This document shows, in pieces, positions 1 through 11,949 of a stretch of DNA of 64,000 nt (its first letter is position 1; every line of letters starts with the position of its first letter). The translations under genes and the position numbers were made by a program. Source of the DNA: Cristatella mucedo (taxonomy: Eukaryota; Bryozoa; Phylactolaemata; Cristatellidae); NCBI GenBank assembly GCA_009760855.2, contig WPIO01000008.1, positions 5,897,501 through 5,961,500 of the forward strand. Direction: 5' to 3'. The notes under the pieces are model-generated. The model had not been told where the DNA came from. It made no database searches and saw only the letters and a program-made list of their open reading frames with translations.

Positions 1-10
1 GGGTCTATGT

Positions 11-162
11 GATCCGTTCTTAGTGTACGTGTACCTTCTTACACTGACCCTGCTGCTTGCGAATGTTGCCACCAATCGTGCGGTAAAGCTTTCTGTACAG
101 CATATGTAAAGTGCCTTAGAAATAGATAAAGTTTTCTGAGGGCGCTATACAAACTATTATTA
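11..162 (+). mobile_element. LINE family A, 3' end fragment
   Basis: This is a severely 5'-truncated copy of the commonest non-LTR retrotransposon in the window. It shows the untranslated 3' region seen in other copies (alternating GCATGC-like and CTGACCCTG stretches), then the tail block GTAAAGTGCC, AGAAATAGAT, CTGAGGGCGC, and ends in a short ATT run. No coding part is left. It is assigned by comparison with the longer copies at 24445-25174 and 36060-37494. Confidence 0.75.
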
Positions 163-867
163 TAACTACGTGTGAGTCAACTTCAGTCCGTCAGTCTTTT
201 CCACTAGCCACGCCATCAAAGGAATTTGGCTTAATAGATGTGTTAAACGAAGATCCTCAAGGAGCACCTTGGCTGATACATACACCGAAGTCGGGCGAGC
301 TGATCATAAAACTTCGGTGGGACAAACTTGACCAGCTTCCTTTGACCATCACCAACGTTAGTCGAGGCTCACGGGTAAGTTCTTTCGACGATCTCGCTAC
401 TTTTCGAGATCGCCTTATGGAAGTTGGATGGTGTCAAGAGAGCCCAATTGGCTCGCCAACCGTCGCCCTTCGGACTCCACGGCCACCTTTGGACGCGTTT
501 CGTCGCTAGCTTGTGCAGTCGCTGTTGCTTAAGACGCTGGGTCGATTTAGCATTTCGGTACATACTAATGCCAATACTACCGCAATACATGCCCCCATAC
601 CAAGGTGGGCGTCGAAGCCAAAGAAAAACGTCATTGATGCTCAGGTCATCCGCAAGGATGCGAGCCAAGATCAGCACCCCAGCCGGCCAGTAATACATTC
701 TTGCAACTTGTCAACGAACTCGATCTCTTTCTAGGCATTTTACACGTACTGGAAATGAAGTTTTTCAACTCCCATTTAGTTGTTATAGGGTTTTTCAGAC
801 GGAGATGACGGTCCTATATACCTGCATTTATGCGTACATGTACGTATACAAATGTATACAGCAAATA

Positions 868-1112
868 TAATAATAATAATACATTTGCATAGCACCTCAG
901 AGAACTGAATCTCTTTCTAGGCACTTTACAGATGATATTAAAGAAAGCATGACCAAGTGATTAGTGGTAACATTCGCAATTGTCATCAAGCATGACCTTT
1001 TTAGATGTAGCATGCACAGGGTCAACACGTAGATATGGTTAGTAGCAGCAGCCACACTGTCAGCACGCTTAAGAACACAAAAGACGAATCACAGTGACCC
1101 ACTACAAGCTAC
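868..1112 (-). mobile_element. LINE family A, 3' end fragment
   Basis: This is the reverse-strand 3' untranslated end of family A. Read on the plus strand it starts with an ATAATAATAAT run, then the complement of the tail (CTCAGAGAACTGAATCTC, TTTCTAGGCACTTTACA), then the CATGCACAGGGTCA block and a segment ending near GAATCACAGTGACCC. It is more diverged than the copies at 16449 and 22525. Confidence 0.75.
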
Positions 1113-1188
1113 AAGCTCTCATAAACAGGTGTGTTTAAAACTTACGTGTATACCTTATACTTTTAAATATGGGCATAGTGTATATACA

Positions 1189-1322
<134 letters not shown>

Positions 1323-1484
1323 GTTTATGTGTACATTAGGTTATATACGTAAATCTAGACACACTTATAGATTAGTAGGCGCCGGTTAACGAACCTTATG
1401 TCCGTTTGCCCCGAAGTCACGTGGCTAGTGCTCATTATTACGCGCTTCGCGTAGCACTGCCAATGCAATCCGGCTCTAGGTGAA

Positions 1485-1580
1485 TTTTCAAAACATAATT
1501 CATCAAAAATTAGTTCGTCAAAAATTATTCTCAAAAAAGTAATTCATCAAAAGTTAATTAATCGAAAATTATTTTATCAA
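1485..1580. repeat. Degenerate AT-rich tandem repeat (TTCATCAAAAATTA-like)
   Basis: Five or six imperfect units resembling TTCATCAAAAATTA or TTCGTCAAAAATTA follow each other, with spacing of roughly 17-20 bp. No coding content is visible. Confidence 0.6.
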
Positions 1581-1599
1581 TTATCTTTTATTTCAAAAA

Positions 1600-3740
1600 G
1601 TGAAGCACGATGTAACCGATATAAAGATATAACCCCTGTTTTGCTTTCAGCTATTCTTGGTCTCAATCAGGGAGATTGATTTTTTAATAACTAATAAGTC
1701 TTCCAGGTGGCTGAATTGCTCTGTTATTTTCCGACTAGCTACTGTAGCAGTGCGGTCTCAATGACTCTGTAGCCAGTCCGGACATCGGTAGCTTTAGCGG
1801 TATCGCTCAAGCTTCAACCAGAAATAACATCGTTATGTGAGCTATAGCTCTGACAAAGGACCCGAGTTTAGGAGCTGCTCTAATGTTTAGCACCACTATA
1901 GAGCCGCGACGGCGATAAGGCCGCTGCATCGGCACTCGCTCGCTTCATCATCATCAAGGAAAAATATAACTAAACAGTGGTTATATACTTGCCTGAGGCG
2001 TCTCCTAAGCTATTTGCTGATTTTTGAACCTTCTCTGAAAAGAGCTATTTAGAGAAAGATCACAAGTAAAAACTAAAAAGTGCCAACAATGGGGTGATTT
2101 TGCGTTTAAAAATAATTTTAAATTCCTAAGTGAACTAGTCTCTCCCCGATGTACACGTAAGCAGAGGCGTGGCCAGGATTCCAATTTATGGGTAAAAAAC
2201 TCCAAGACTTCCTTGTAGGGGACAAAACCACAAGTAATAAAAACTATAGCTCACAGTTGTGGTATTTATTTGTCACGAACTCGGCGGTTGCATATCGAGT
2301 GACAGCACGACATTATTTCATCATTGGTGACGGCGGTCGGGCTGGGGAGCCAAGGAATAGCGTTGGCCCCGCTATAGGGGGGGGGAGAGGAAAATGTTCC
2401 ACTGTCTTCCCCTCCAAGCTCCGCCAGTGCACGTGTGTAATAGATGTGTTAATTTATCATTCTTAAAAACTTATTTAAATCAAACCGTACTGCTGTACGA
2501 CAGCAGTCGCAGGGCTCCTCTGAGGCTGACGGAATTTATCCTAACCGTATCGAGCCACGAGGTCTGATTGTGGGCTTCTGTGGCAACCTGCTGCTAGGCA
2601 CGTTAGGACGCGCGGGTCGCAAGTTTGTAAGTGAAGTACCGCGCTAGATTTCGCTGCCCGGTGTAGATCAGTTAGCCAGTGCAACGGCGCGCCGTGGAGC
2701 AGAATAGCCCCATGTCGCGCCTGATTCGCACAAATATGCTGTGGCGACGAAACGTGTTCACCAATCACGGGATGACCATTTTTTGCCTTCTTTATCAAGT
2801 CGTCATGTACCCGCAACGAGGTTCCAGAAACCTCGATACTTTCCGAGCATTAGGCATCAGAATCGATCGGTTGCCGATAGCGCAGCCAGAATTGACTGCA
2901 CTCGTATGATGACGATCTTCATAGTTTCTCTCGTGGTTTCTAGTCCTAAAAGAGCATGAATAATGAATGAGACAACGATCGCCTGGAACTGAGCTCGAAT
3001 CAGTTATGACACATCCGCGTGCGTATAAGCTTTCGCTAATCGCGGTAACCTGCAAATGTCAATCCTGCGGCCATTTTTTCAGTACAACGCTTGTCAGCTT
3101 TGCCAATTTAAGCGGAAATTTAACCTGAAATCTCAGTCTCGACGGCGCTATTCGTTGCATGTTTACACGCCGCTAAACTTAAAACAGCCGCTAGTCACGT
3201 GACTTTCGGCCCTTGCATCGCCTTTTCGCCACGAGCGGTAAAATAACTGAGAAGACAAAATTACCAACCGGATATTCCCCTTTCTCCTCCTAACTACTGC
3301 GTGTAGTAGAAGCGGCAGCAAAAAAAAACAATTATTCTAGCCCCGACAGTCTAGCTGACTACATGCAGTAGCTTCCGCCATATTCTTAATGGAATGGTTA
3401 GGACAAGATTTTCAGCCTCCTATTCATTAACTCACTTTGGCTAGAAAACGCCGCTTCAATTTCTCGGCTGCTATGCGTCGTATCGAATCAAACGTTTGGC
3501 GAAGGAGCCGTATCTCGCAGCTTGCCAGACGGCGTAGCCAACTGCCGAGCGCCTTCGCTCGGTGCGCTAAACGCACGCGCGGCGACAGCCGCGTCGCCAC
3601 GCCTACGGCGCATCCGGCGCTCCCTTACCTACCACCGCTGAGGGGTTAGTTGGCACGAACTGGACCGAAATACCGAGCTTAAATAGGGGGATTCTACTTA
3701 ACTCTATTCGCAAGCGCAAGGCGTCACTGCACGTCTTAAG
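1600..3740. other. Intergenic stretch, no gene recognised
   Basis: Only short open frames without recognisable domains, good starts or splice structure are seen on either strand. The 3430-3650 part is GC-rich with an Arg-rich frame that looks compositional. No repeat family shared with the rest of the window was noticed here. Confidence 0.5.
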
Positions 3741-3745
3741 TCTTA

Positions 3746-3879
3746 GGGTTTTTGCCCAGCGTTTAAGGTGCTCGCCCCAGCCAAGGTCTGGCCGAGTTTG
3801 TAGGCTCGAGCCCTGCGGCGGCGCATGTGAAGCGCCTGAATAGAGACGTAAGTTCTCTTAGGGCGCTATACAAATGAAT
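3746..3879 (+). mobile_element. SINE-1 (tRNA-derived) copy
   Basis: A tRNA-like head with an A-box-like part (CAGCGTTTAAGGTGCTCGCC) and a B-box-like part (TAGGCTCGAGCCCTGC) is followed by a tail GTGAAGCGCCTGAATAGAGA, TTCTCTTAGGGCGCTATACA. The tail resembles the 3' end of LINE family A. Other copies lie at 19040, 23304, 26860 and 50096. Confidence 0.8.
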
Positions 3880-4262
3880 CGATAGTTTCTTTTATATTTT
3901 ATCCCGACACTCCCCTCAAACGCTCGCTAAGACAAACGCACGGACCTCGCAGCGTACACCGGGCTCTACTGCATAGGTAGCGGCTCGCCGGTAAAGGCTC
4001 CCGGCTAAGGCTCAGCAGAAACCCCTAGTGCTTGCCGAGTCGCCCCCTCTCTCCGCGCGGAGAGCGGGGGGGGGGGGGTGGGTGACTCGGTGGGCTCTCG
4101 AGCGCTCTCTGCGCGCCCGACAGCCTCTTCGCTTAACGCCCTTCGCGTCCGGAGAGAAAAGGCGCGGGAGAGAGCGATGCTCAAACGCTAGCAGCAGTCC
4201 GCGAAAAGCGGGCTCGGTTAAACGGAAGTAGCCTAATAGCTCAGGGACCGTCTTACTAATTG

Positions 4263-4425
4263 GGCCGGGTTAGCCCAGGAGTTAAGGTGCTGCCTCTTGA
4301 CAAACGAGGTTATGGGTTCGAATCCTGCAGTTGGGCGATCCCGTATTGCCAACTGCAAGCGATGGTGACAGCCGACGGTCCTTCTGCCGCTAAACAAATG
4401 AGGCTGTTAAATCAGCTAAGATCTA
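4263..4425 (+). mobile_element. SINE-2 (tRNA-derived) copy
   Basis: A tRNA-like head (GTTAGCCCAGGAGTTAAGGT, then the B box GGTTCGAATCC) is joined to a body GGGCGATCCCGTATTGCCAA, a GACAGCC..GGTCCTTCTGCCGCT block, and an end AAATGAGGCTGTTAAATCAG. The same body is seen at 22088, 25860, 40178, 45648, 58611 and 63400. The head alone could be mistaken for a tRNA gene, but the shared body shows it is a SINE. Confidence 0.8.
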
Positions 4426-4429
4426 TTTA

Positions 4430-5670
4430 CTTATCGCCCGTGGCTCGAGGCGCCGAACTTTGGAAGGAAATTTACATCTGTCAGAAGAAAATTTAAAGCA
4501 CGCAGCGCGCGATGCCGGACTAATTAAAAAAAATTACGAATTACAGCTGAAATGGATAAAATGAATGAAATTCAGCCGGGCGGCGCCCGCACGGAAGTGA
4601 CTCGGGCAACGCCACTTGAGCATGCGCCGTGTGCTCGAGAAGTGCTGCATGAACAGAGGGAGGAGGACCCGTGGACAGCCCCCCGGCCCGGCCCGGCCCC
4701 CCGAAACCCTCCCCGGCTCCCCTGTGAAGCTCCGCGAGCGACCGGCTCACTGGCCATCGAGCGTCCGGGCCATCGAGAGACGAGGACGAAGACTCTCTGG
4801 TGGGGGGATAATTCTACGGGGCGGCCGGGCGCCGCGATTCCACTGGGTGCTGCGCTCGATCCGCGATGCTGCAGTCAGCATCGCTGGCGGCTCCGCCACC
4901 TGAGTCGCTCGCGGCGGCCGATCGTTGTGGTTTGTGTTTCTGTGTAGGTGGCGCACGATCCTAAATCATTGGACTCGCCGCGATCGTTCAGTGCAGGCAG
5001 GCCGGTAGTGCTCTGCACCAACCCAGGGCCGAACAGCTGGTGGATGTGGCCTAGGGACCGGCCAGTGCCCAGCTGTGGTCTGGCGGCTGCGGTTTGGACA
5101 CGGGCCGGCTTTGTTCTTCCGCTAACCCACGGGGATGAGCTGTGGCTGGGAGGGAGTGAAGAGATTGGAGCCCCGGCCAGGAGAGAACGGCTGCGTTGGG
5201 AAGCGCTGTAGGTGCCTTCGAAAATGCACGATTTGTGCCAAATCCGTTATGATACGTTTCCTTCTAAGCGAGGATTGAGCTTGCTGCTCAGCCTAATAAT
5301 GTACCGCAACGTATTTCCGCCTGCGGCTCCACAGAGCCCCCAGAGACCAAGCGGTCGTTGCGTAGGCAGGCGAGTTTTCTGCAGCATTTGTTGCACACTC
5401 GGAGTCCGAGCGGCTCGCAGTGTGCAACTTAACTGCACGCCGGTCACAACGGACCGAAATGGCGGCTAACATCCGTTCGGGCGTGGCCGCCGCTCTTGGT
5501 CCTCTGCTTGAAGCCAGCCGCCGAACCGTACAGAGGGGGGGGGGGGGGGGGGGGGGGGTGGGGGAGCTCTTAAGCACCGGCATACCGTCCACTGCATTGG
5601 ACTCGCTCGAGAGCACTCGCTGACCGACTGTCTGACCCTGGGCGGCGATCACCTAGGACGGTCTACCGTG
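4430..5670. other. GC-rich intergenic stretch with G-runs
   Basis: GC-rich sequence has overlapping open frames on both strands (4541-5211, 5293-5652). None has a convincing start, domain or splice pattern, so I read them as compositional. A long G homopolymer, broken once by a T, lies near 5536-5565. A shorter G run lies just upstream near 4067-4078. Confidence 0.5.
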
Positions 5671-5676
5671 TAGCGG

Positions 5677-5715
5677 GCGCTCCGCTGACCGGAGGCTGGC
5701 CGGTCAGCGGAGCGC
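5677..5715. repeat. Perfect 16-bp inverted repeat (hairpin)
   Basis: The left arm at 5677-5692 (GCGCTCCGCTGACCGG) and the right arm at 5700-5715 are exactly complementary, with a 7-base spacer AGGCTGG. The stem is very GC-rich. No transposon ends or coding sequence were recognised around it. Confidence 0.9.
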
Positions 5716-5940
5716 TGCAGTGAGGAGGGGAGGCGGCTCGGCCGCCGGGCCGAGCCGAGTGAAACTAGATGACTGCTCAGTTGCTGCTTGGGATAGAACG
5801 CGTGGGATAGAGGCTGGCCGTGTTTTGTTAGCGTGTTCAGTTTCGGGGGCATCTAGTGCTTACGCATATGCCCACGTGCCCCCTCGTTCGCCGTTTCGAC
5901 AGACCTCTTTCCCTTAATCATTCTCTGCTCTCTCCCTCTC

Positions 5941-5991
<51 letters not shown>

Positions 5992-7680
5992 TCTCTCTCT
6001 CTTTATCCGCTCTGCATTTTCTTATTTTTCGCTTTCATAACCTCCCTCACTTATTTTCGGGTTCTGCGCTTCCAAGAAGGTCGCCGACATCGCGTCCTTT
6101 AAGTCGGTCCATAATGGCCCTCGCCATGTTGTACCTCAAGCGTAGCTTCGGGCAGCTGGAAAGTCATCAGAGCCTTCCGTTCCATCATTATCGCCAATGA
6201 TTTCGAACAGACTCCTTTGTCTTTGGGCACTCGGCAGGCATTTGGTAAGCCATTATGTGCTTCCATTTGCTCTTTGGTCCGGTCACATCCCTGCGCTACT
6301 CAGCAAGTATTTGCACAGCCGGCTTGTGCTTCGATTGCTTTTGTCAATACCCGCACACTTCGGCCCAGCCTGCGAGCTCTTCTCCGCGCTCTCACCCATG
6401 CGCTCACACCGGCTCACTTTTCAGTGGCTGCAGCTCGTAGGCGGTGGAGTGGGATGGGCCAGCAGCAAGAGCGCTGTGGATCCATCCGCCCTCCGATTCA
6501 AGTTTGCTGCAGCTACAGGTCTGAAATAGCTTACGTAGCCATAGGAACGGCCTTGACTGCGTAGCCACCATGCTTGCAGGTGCGTGACAGGTGGAAGGCG
6601 ACTGAAGAGCCACGAGGCACAGCTAGCGAGTCCAGTGCGAGCGCCAAGGCACGCGTTTGCGGCGATGACTGCAGGCAGCGCGACGGCGGCAAAAATTGAA
6701 TGCCCAGACCTTAAAACCAAGCCCGCGTCCTTAACGCAGAGGAGTCGCATTTTCCAAAGACACCGAGGTCTGCATCTGCGCAGTGCCACTCACAGCGTCC
6801 GACTACCGCCATTGCAAATTGCTTCTAATAGGGTCTCGACTGCAGAGTAGGAAGCATCCAATTCCTTATTATTATAACTCAATAATCGCTCGCCGCCTCT
6901 GGAACTGTCGCAATCTGACAGATTTAGCATGCCAGCGTTTCCCCACTCCCCCTAACAAGAATGCCGACCTCGAGCAGACTAACTAAAGAAGCCTCACATA
7001 ACCATATGAGGTACATGTCCAGGCTTTCCTATTTTGGCAACTTTGGCTACTTCTCTAAGCTCTAACATTAATAACTTCGGAGGATTTCCCTCGTCTTATC
7101 CGCATCAGTTGCTATAGCAATATTGTCTTCATCGTCGTAACTGGCTGCCATCACAGCACCGAGAGCTTCAGCGCTTCGCTGTCTAAAACACTGGCCTGTT
7201 CAGTTCAACGGCACTTTACTTGGCCCGACACTGGCGAAGACCTTCAGCCTTACATATTGAGAGGCCTCAAAAGCTAGAGCCAGATTAAGGCTCAGTGCAC
7301 AGGCGAGTAAGAGCAGCCATCCACGACCCGTTGCACAGGCGATTGCGATTGCGACTTTTTCTGCTCGTTCGTGAATACATCTCACCGGTATAGTCATGTC
7401 CGCCTTAAATTCAATTAGACAATGAGCTGTGACAGACACAATCCAGCTAATCTATCAGCTTAACACACACCCACCTGAAGACCTTCGAATTACAGTGAGC
7501 AATTAATTACGGCGAATCGGAGTAGGACATCCAATCCTTTCGCTTTTAAGCTCACGGCGTGGCTTCCTGCACGTCGTGAGTTTTTCCAGCTATCGTATGA
7601 ACTGGTAGTACATACTTCAAGAGCAGCATGATCGAAGATTAAAAATGCAAAGCAGCTTGAGCAGAAGATTACAAATATAA
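5716..7680. other. Intergenic stretch with a CT microsatellite
   Basis: A (CT)n array runs at about 5930-6003, with a few C interruptions, and produces a Leu-Ser frame. Open frames at 6197-6850 and the minus-strand frame 7200-7439 (which has a hydrophobic Leu/Ala segment) have no supporting structure. No gene is called. Confidence 0.5.
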
Positions 7681-7689
7681 AGCTTCGGA

Positions 7690-8103
7690 GCCGCATAGGA
7701 GCAGCATCGGAGCAGCCTCAGAGCAGCATCGGAGCAGCCTCAGAGCAGCATCGGAGCAGCATCGGAGCAGCTTCGGAGCAGCTTCGGAGCAGCTTCGGAG
7801 CAGCATCGGAGCAGCTTCGGAGCAGCATCGGAGCAGCATCGGAGCAGCATCGGAGCAGCTTCGGAGCAGCATCGGAGCAGCCTCAGAGCAGCATCGGAGC
7901 AGCTTCGGAGCAGCATCGGAGCAGCATCGGAGCAGCCTCAGAGCAGCATCGGAGCAGCCTCAGAGCAGCATCGGAGCAGCCTCAGAGCAGCATCGGAGCA
8001 GCTTCGGAGCAGCATCGGAGCAGCCTCAGAACAGCATCGGAGCAGCCTCAGAGCAGCATCGGAGCAGCTTCGGAGCAGCATCGGAGCAGCTTTGGAGCAG
8101 CAG
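7690..8103. repeat. 11-bp minisatellite, about 37 units
   Basis: The array consists of units of the form AGCAGCATCGG with variants AGCAGCTTCGG and AGCAGCCTCAG. Since 3 units make 33 bp, all frames translate into 11-residue periodic peptides (for example LLRCCSEAAPM on the minus strand), which explains the long open frames here. Unit variants are interspersed rather than blocked. The array is slightly decayed at both ends. Confidence 0.95.
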
Positions 8104-8109
8104 TGAATC

Positions 8110-9240
8110 GTCCCATCAATTGGAGTAGCGGTCACGGGGCAAGTTACCACCGTTGCGAACTCGATAACATCAATGGCCGGCACTGCAAGAGCGATCGTTT
8201 CGTGCATCACTTCGGTCAGTCAGGGTATCAGGGTATCAAACTCCTGAACGCTACCTGTCGCCAGTTTCACGCCCTCGCCTGTAAAACCATGCACCCCGCT
8301 GAAGCCAGCAAATGATTCCGTGTTTTCAAAAGCCAGTGCAAAAGTTGTCTTCGGAAGGGGGTTAGAGGGGATTACAACCGAATCGCGCTCGCTGTGCGGA
8401 TGCGATATGGAGTCAGCTCAAACGGCTCACGATTCGAGATGATCAACTTTCACTCAAATAAATTCTAAGTAATCATAAAATACGATGCCCGCGGTCGGCC
8501 TGAGCTCGTAGACGTGTCAACATGCATCTATCGAAAAGCGGCAGGCAGTGGTCGCAGAGAGTTTAGAGTACGTCGAGCAGAGAAGCAGCTGGTCGGGCTG
8601 CGGCTCTGCTCGACGTGCGATTCTCCGAGGCTTTAACATTTTACAGCTGAGTTGAGAGATTTCACGGCCAGTTGAGCTACGCAGAGCCAAATGATTGCAA
8701 TATAAAATCCACGGCCTTCATGTTAACTTTTCTCAGCGTCTTGACATGGTCCGAACGCGGATCCCGAACAAATCTGCTCAGCTACTACACTGTCGTAGCG
8801 CTAATCAGGCCGATTAATCGAAGGCTAATTGTGTCGCCAGAGAAAGACGTTTCGCATCCGCCGATGAGCTGGCGTGTCTGCCGTCATGCGCTACTGCCGC
8901 CCTTCTACCAATCTCAGCATATTAGAGCTATTTCCTACTAATTTCCTCGTCTCTTTCTGCTTAGTTCAAATATAGCTATTCCCGCTCGCGAAGCATCCTG
9001 CCCGGTGCATGCCGCCCGTTAGGCGGCTATCGCTTCTGCGACAGGTCCGCTGTCTGCGTGGGACACCATTTACGTGGTGCAGATGATGTAAGAAAAAAGA
9101 GCTGCGGCTGGGATACTCCGAAAGGGATTGCTTTGCTGTGCCATCTTGTCCTTGCCTCCTAGGATGTCGCCTTATACTCACGAGACAGACTTTCTAAGCG
9201 ATGCTAAATCTGCACGCGGATTAAATACAATTTCAGTACA
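8110..9240. other. Intergenic stretch, no gene recognised
   Basis: Short unrelated open frames only (for example 8672-8941 plus, 8966-9181 minus). No repeat family or splice-supported exon was recognised. Confidence 0.45.
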
Positions 9241-9245
9241 GTATT

Positions 9246-9300
9246 TTTCATGTATGGCACCCTAAGAGCTAGAAATCTCTTTCTGAGCACAGCACAAATG
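9246..9300 (-). mobile_element. Diverged LINE-A/SINE-1 type tail fragment
   Basis: The minus strand reads like the common 3' tail (AGAAAGAGATTTCTAGCTCT, TAGGGTGCCATAC). It is too short and diverged to say whether a LINE or a SINE left it. Confidence 0.45.
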
Positions 9301-9619
9301 GCAGAATGCAAGCACTTGAGCTGCTCATAACAGTAACGTGTACAATCGGAGCGCGAGCAAGCACACTGACGGAAAATTCGCCAACTCGGTGAGGAGCGGA
9401 CGCATTTTCAGTGTCACTTTAAATGTTGTCCAATTAGAATGTGTCTCAATGTTAGTCAGTAGCGAGCTTTAGGGTTTAAATGCACAGCAACTCAAGGTGC
9501 GGGTCCAGGAGCAGGTTAGAGGTTTTGAGAACCGTCAGCGAAGCAGGCGACGAGACGGGAAGCTGCCCGGGGAGCATTTCCGGTTGGCGAGTCCCAGCAA
9601 GAGAATGAAACGAATTTTC

Positions 9620-10803
9620 ATTTTTATGCAGACGAAACGCTTACTTAGCCTTGCTTTGTCCTTGCCTACCTTCTAGCATGTCGAAATCTTTCAACTACTG
9701 TGCAGCATTTGTCGATGACAATGGCGCTTCAATGGTCCAACACTTACTCAAATTAAATAACAATGAAACCGACTTACAACTCATTGAAAAACCTAGCTTT
9801 TTATTGCAGATTCATCCCTGTCGCTATTACGAATTTGTCCCCAACTGTGTATCCCACCGTGCATTCGACCGGAAATTCTTTTCAGGCTGACTGCTGGCGA
9901 CATACAGACCAACGGTCTCCCAAGTGTTTGTTCTTACCTGAATACTGCGGGGGAGGGGTTCCACTATCTTGTATACGCGCCCGCGGCATTTATGCACGAC
10001 AATTTGTTTTACTCACAGATTGGAAGGTCAAAAAGCTTAAAATGGGTTATGCCTGTCGCATTTCACGCAATTTGGGTGTCTTGTTCCAAAGTGACCTTTC
10101 ATAAGACCGCATTAGCTTGACTGTCAAGTCAGCCTGATTTCAGCTAGGTACCGCTACAAATTCGGGCCTGTTTATTTAAGGACGCCGCAGCCAAGCTAGT
10201 TCATGTATCCGTGAGATACCATCTAAGCTTCTGTAATTCACTCGCACGTCTTCCCGACTGTGCAATAAGGCTCTTACAGTTGGTACGAAACTCCGCATCC
10301 AGGCGTGTCTGTCGTGATCGCCGCTAATGCCACATGACACCACTACTCATCGACGCGTAGCAACTATTCATCAAGCAGCAGCCACGTGACTTTAGTTTTC
10401 GATAACTCGCTTGCAGTTTCCTTCGCTCTCTTGCTTTTGTCTACCTATCAGAAATACTTCCTAATCAGGTTTCGCTTTGTAACCTTCTAACTCAAGTCAC
10501 CTAACTTTGCAAGCAACAAACCCCAAGTTTTCTGTAGACCATGCCTTCAGTTCGTACGCTTATTAAAGCCAAGGGAATCATGGACGAAGAATGTCCCGAC
10601 ATCCACTAACTTGAGAAAGTTTGAGAAGATGCTAAAAACTCAACTGTTCCTTACAATATTCGCCCTGAAGTGGGAATTGTCTTTTGTGCACTTATGCACG
10701 CTGGAACTGCGAATTTTCTCACTAGTAAATAGATGTGCATCTTTTTCCAGTGTACAAAAAATCCCTAGAAAAAGATTTAGTTTTCTAAGGGCATTATACA
10801 AAG
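9620..10803 (+). pseudogene. LINE family A relic, reverse transcriptase to 3' end
   Basis: This is an old, heavily mutated copy of an L2/CR1-type LINE. Conceptual translation in shifting frames recovers landmarks in the right order. FHFYADETL at about 9618-9644 corresponds to the RT active-site box. Near 10065-10100 there is SRNLGVLFQSDLS, and after it a stretch related to the KSAYFQL.NIAKI region and then the C-terminal Ser-Tyr-Ala motif (about 10540). The final tail CCTAGAAAAAGATTTAGTT, TAAGGGCATTATACAAA closes it. Stops and frameshifts are frequent, so it is not functional. It appears to be the most decayed copy of the family here. Confidence 0.65.
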
Positions 10804-10908
10804 TCTAATTCTTATCTGTCATACCTAAAAGCGGTGAGCACGACCTTTCAGTGCGCTGCTTCATGCGGAACCAGTGCAGGTCGGTTAGAAATGGTGTAAT
10901 ATTGAAGT

Positions 10909-11211
10909 CTAGATGGAATGCCAAAAAAGTTCTTGGACTAACTTGGCTGTGATGTCTGTTTCCAGGCATGCACACATTTCTGCAGAATTAGTTGCTGAGA
11001 ATAGACTGAATTGACTGCGAAGCTGCCACGGTCGACAAGCGAACGGTATTTTTAGAGCACGGTACGATGCGTCCGTGCAGAGGCTGCATGAGATATCCTG
11101 GCTGAGCCAATTTTTAGGGTAAGGCTTTCCCATTTTCTCCAGGTCATCGAGGCCGCGCATATCCGCAGCCATGGCGTCCGCCGCTGTCATTTCGAGCTTT
11201 TCCGGCGACAT
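10909..11211 (-). CDS. Unverified ORF, 100 residues
   Basis: The first ATG in this frame is at 11211 and the stop is at 10909. The N-terminus (MSPEKLEMTAADAMAADMRG) is acidic and could be a first coding exon, and two ATTGG (CCAAT-type) motifs lie just upstream on the same strand. The second half is less protein-like. No family is recognised and no clean splice donor was found, so chance cannot be excluded. Confidence 0.2.
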   Translation of the reverse strand: MSPEKLEMTAADAMAADMRGLDDLEKMGKPYPKNWLSQDISCSLCTDASYRALKIPFACRPWQLRSQFSLFSATNSAEMCACLETDITAKLVQELFWHSI

Positions 11212-11483
11212 TGCATTGACTGACGCCAATCGTCCGCCAATGCTAAGGGTCCGCTAATTTAGGCACGCGGCTACTCGGCTATAAGTGGATGCTGGATGCC
11301 CTTCTGCCGAAGACTGATTTCCATATGCGCTTGCGTTCGGCGCTCCTGAAATGGTAACTTTCCTTCGTAGCGCAGGTCTGCGCTTCCTCGGCCCTCGCCC
11401 ACGCTTGCCGGCGAACGTTCGAGCGACCAGAGATACAGTCAAACTGATCCTGGCCGGAAGTGGAACCACAGCGGATTGCTCAT

Positions 11484-11930
11484 AATAATAATAATAATAC
11501 ACTTGATAAAGCACTCTCAGAGAACTCAATTTCTTTCTAGGCTCTTTACATTTGCTGAAAAGGAAGCACGATCGAATGGTGAGTGGAAATATGCTTGATA
11601 AGCGATATGAATGACATGGTTAGGGGTTACGTGTACAGTGTCAGCATGCAAGTGTGGTCAGTGGCAGCATGCATAGTGTCAGCATGCATAAGCACATAAA
11701 GGACAAATCACAGGGACCCTCTAAATGCTGGCATAAATATGTGCGTTTTTAATTTCTTATTAAATGTGGTCGTCAGGAATGCTGTGACGCAAGTCGGGAG
11801 TGAGTTCCAGGTTTTGGGAGCATACGAACTACAGACACGGTCTCTAACTGATTTGAGGTTTGTACGAGGTATAGATAAACAGTTAGATTACGAAAAGCGG
11901 GTGGTACGATTCTTGGCCTGGTGGGGGAGT
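11484..11930 (-). mobile_element. LINE family A, C-terminal coding end plus 3' UTR
   Basis: This reverse-strand copy is truncated at its 5' end. In plus-strand order it has an ATAATAATAAT run, the tail complement, the 3' untranslated region with repeated GCATGC blocks, and the complement of the last coding section, ending at CTTGGCCTGGTGGGGGAG. That last piece matches the SPTRPSI-type coding segment of the longer copies. Confidence 0.85.
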
Positions 11931-11949
11931 AGATATATATTAGAGTATT

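Noticed and set aside
4263-4340. tRNA gene
   Set aside because: It has good A- and B-box-like sequence, but the same head plus a common body recurs at six other sites, so it is a SINE.
7490-7696. Minus-strand 68-codon frame with a hydrophobic leader
   Set aside because: Its start codon and first codons derive from the end of the 11-bp minisatellite, and nothing supports expression.
7690-8103. CRISPR-like array
   Set aside because: The units are 11 bp with no spacers, in a eukaryotic context. It is a minisatellite.
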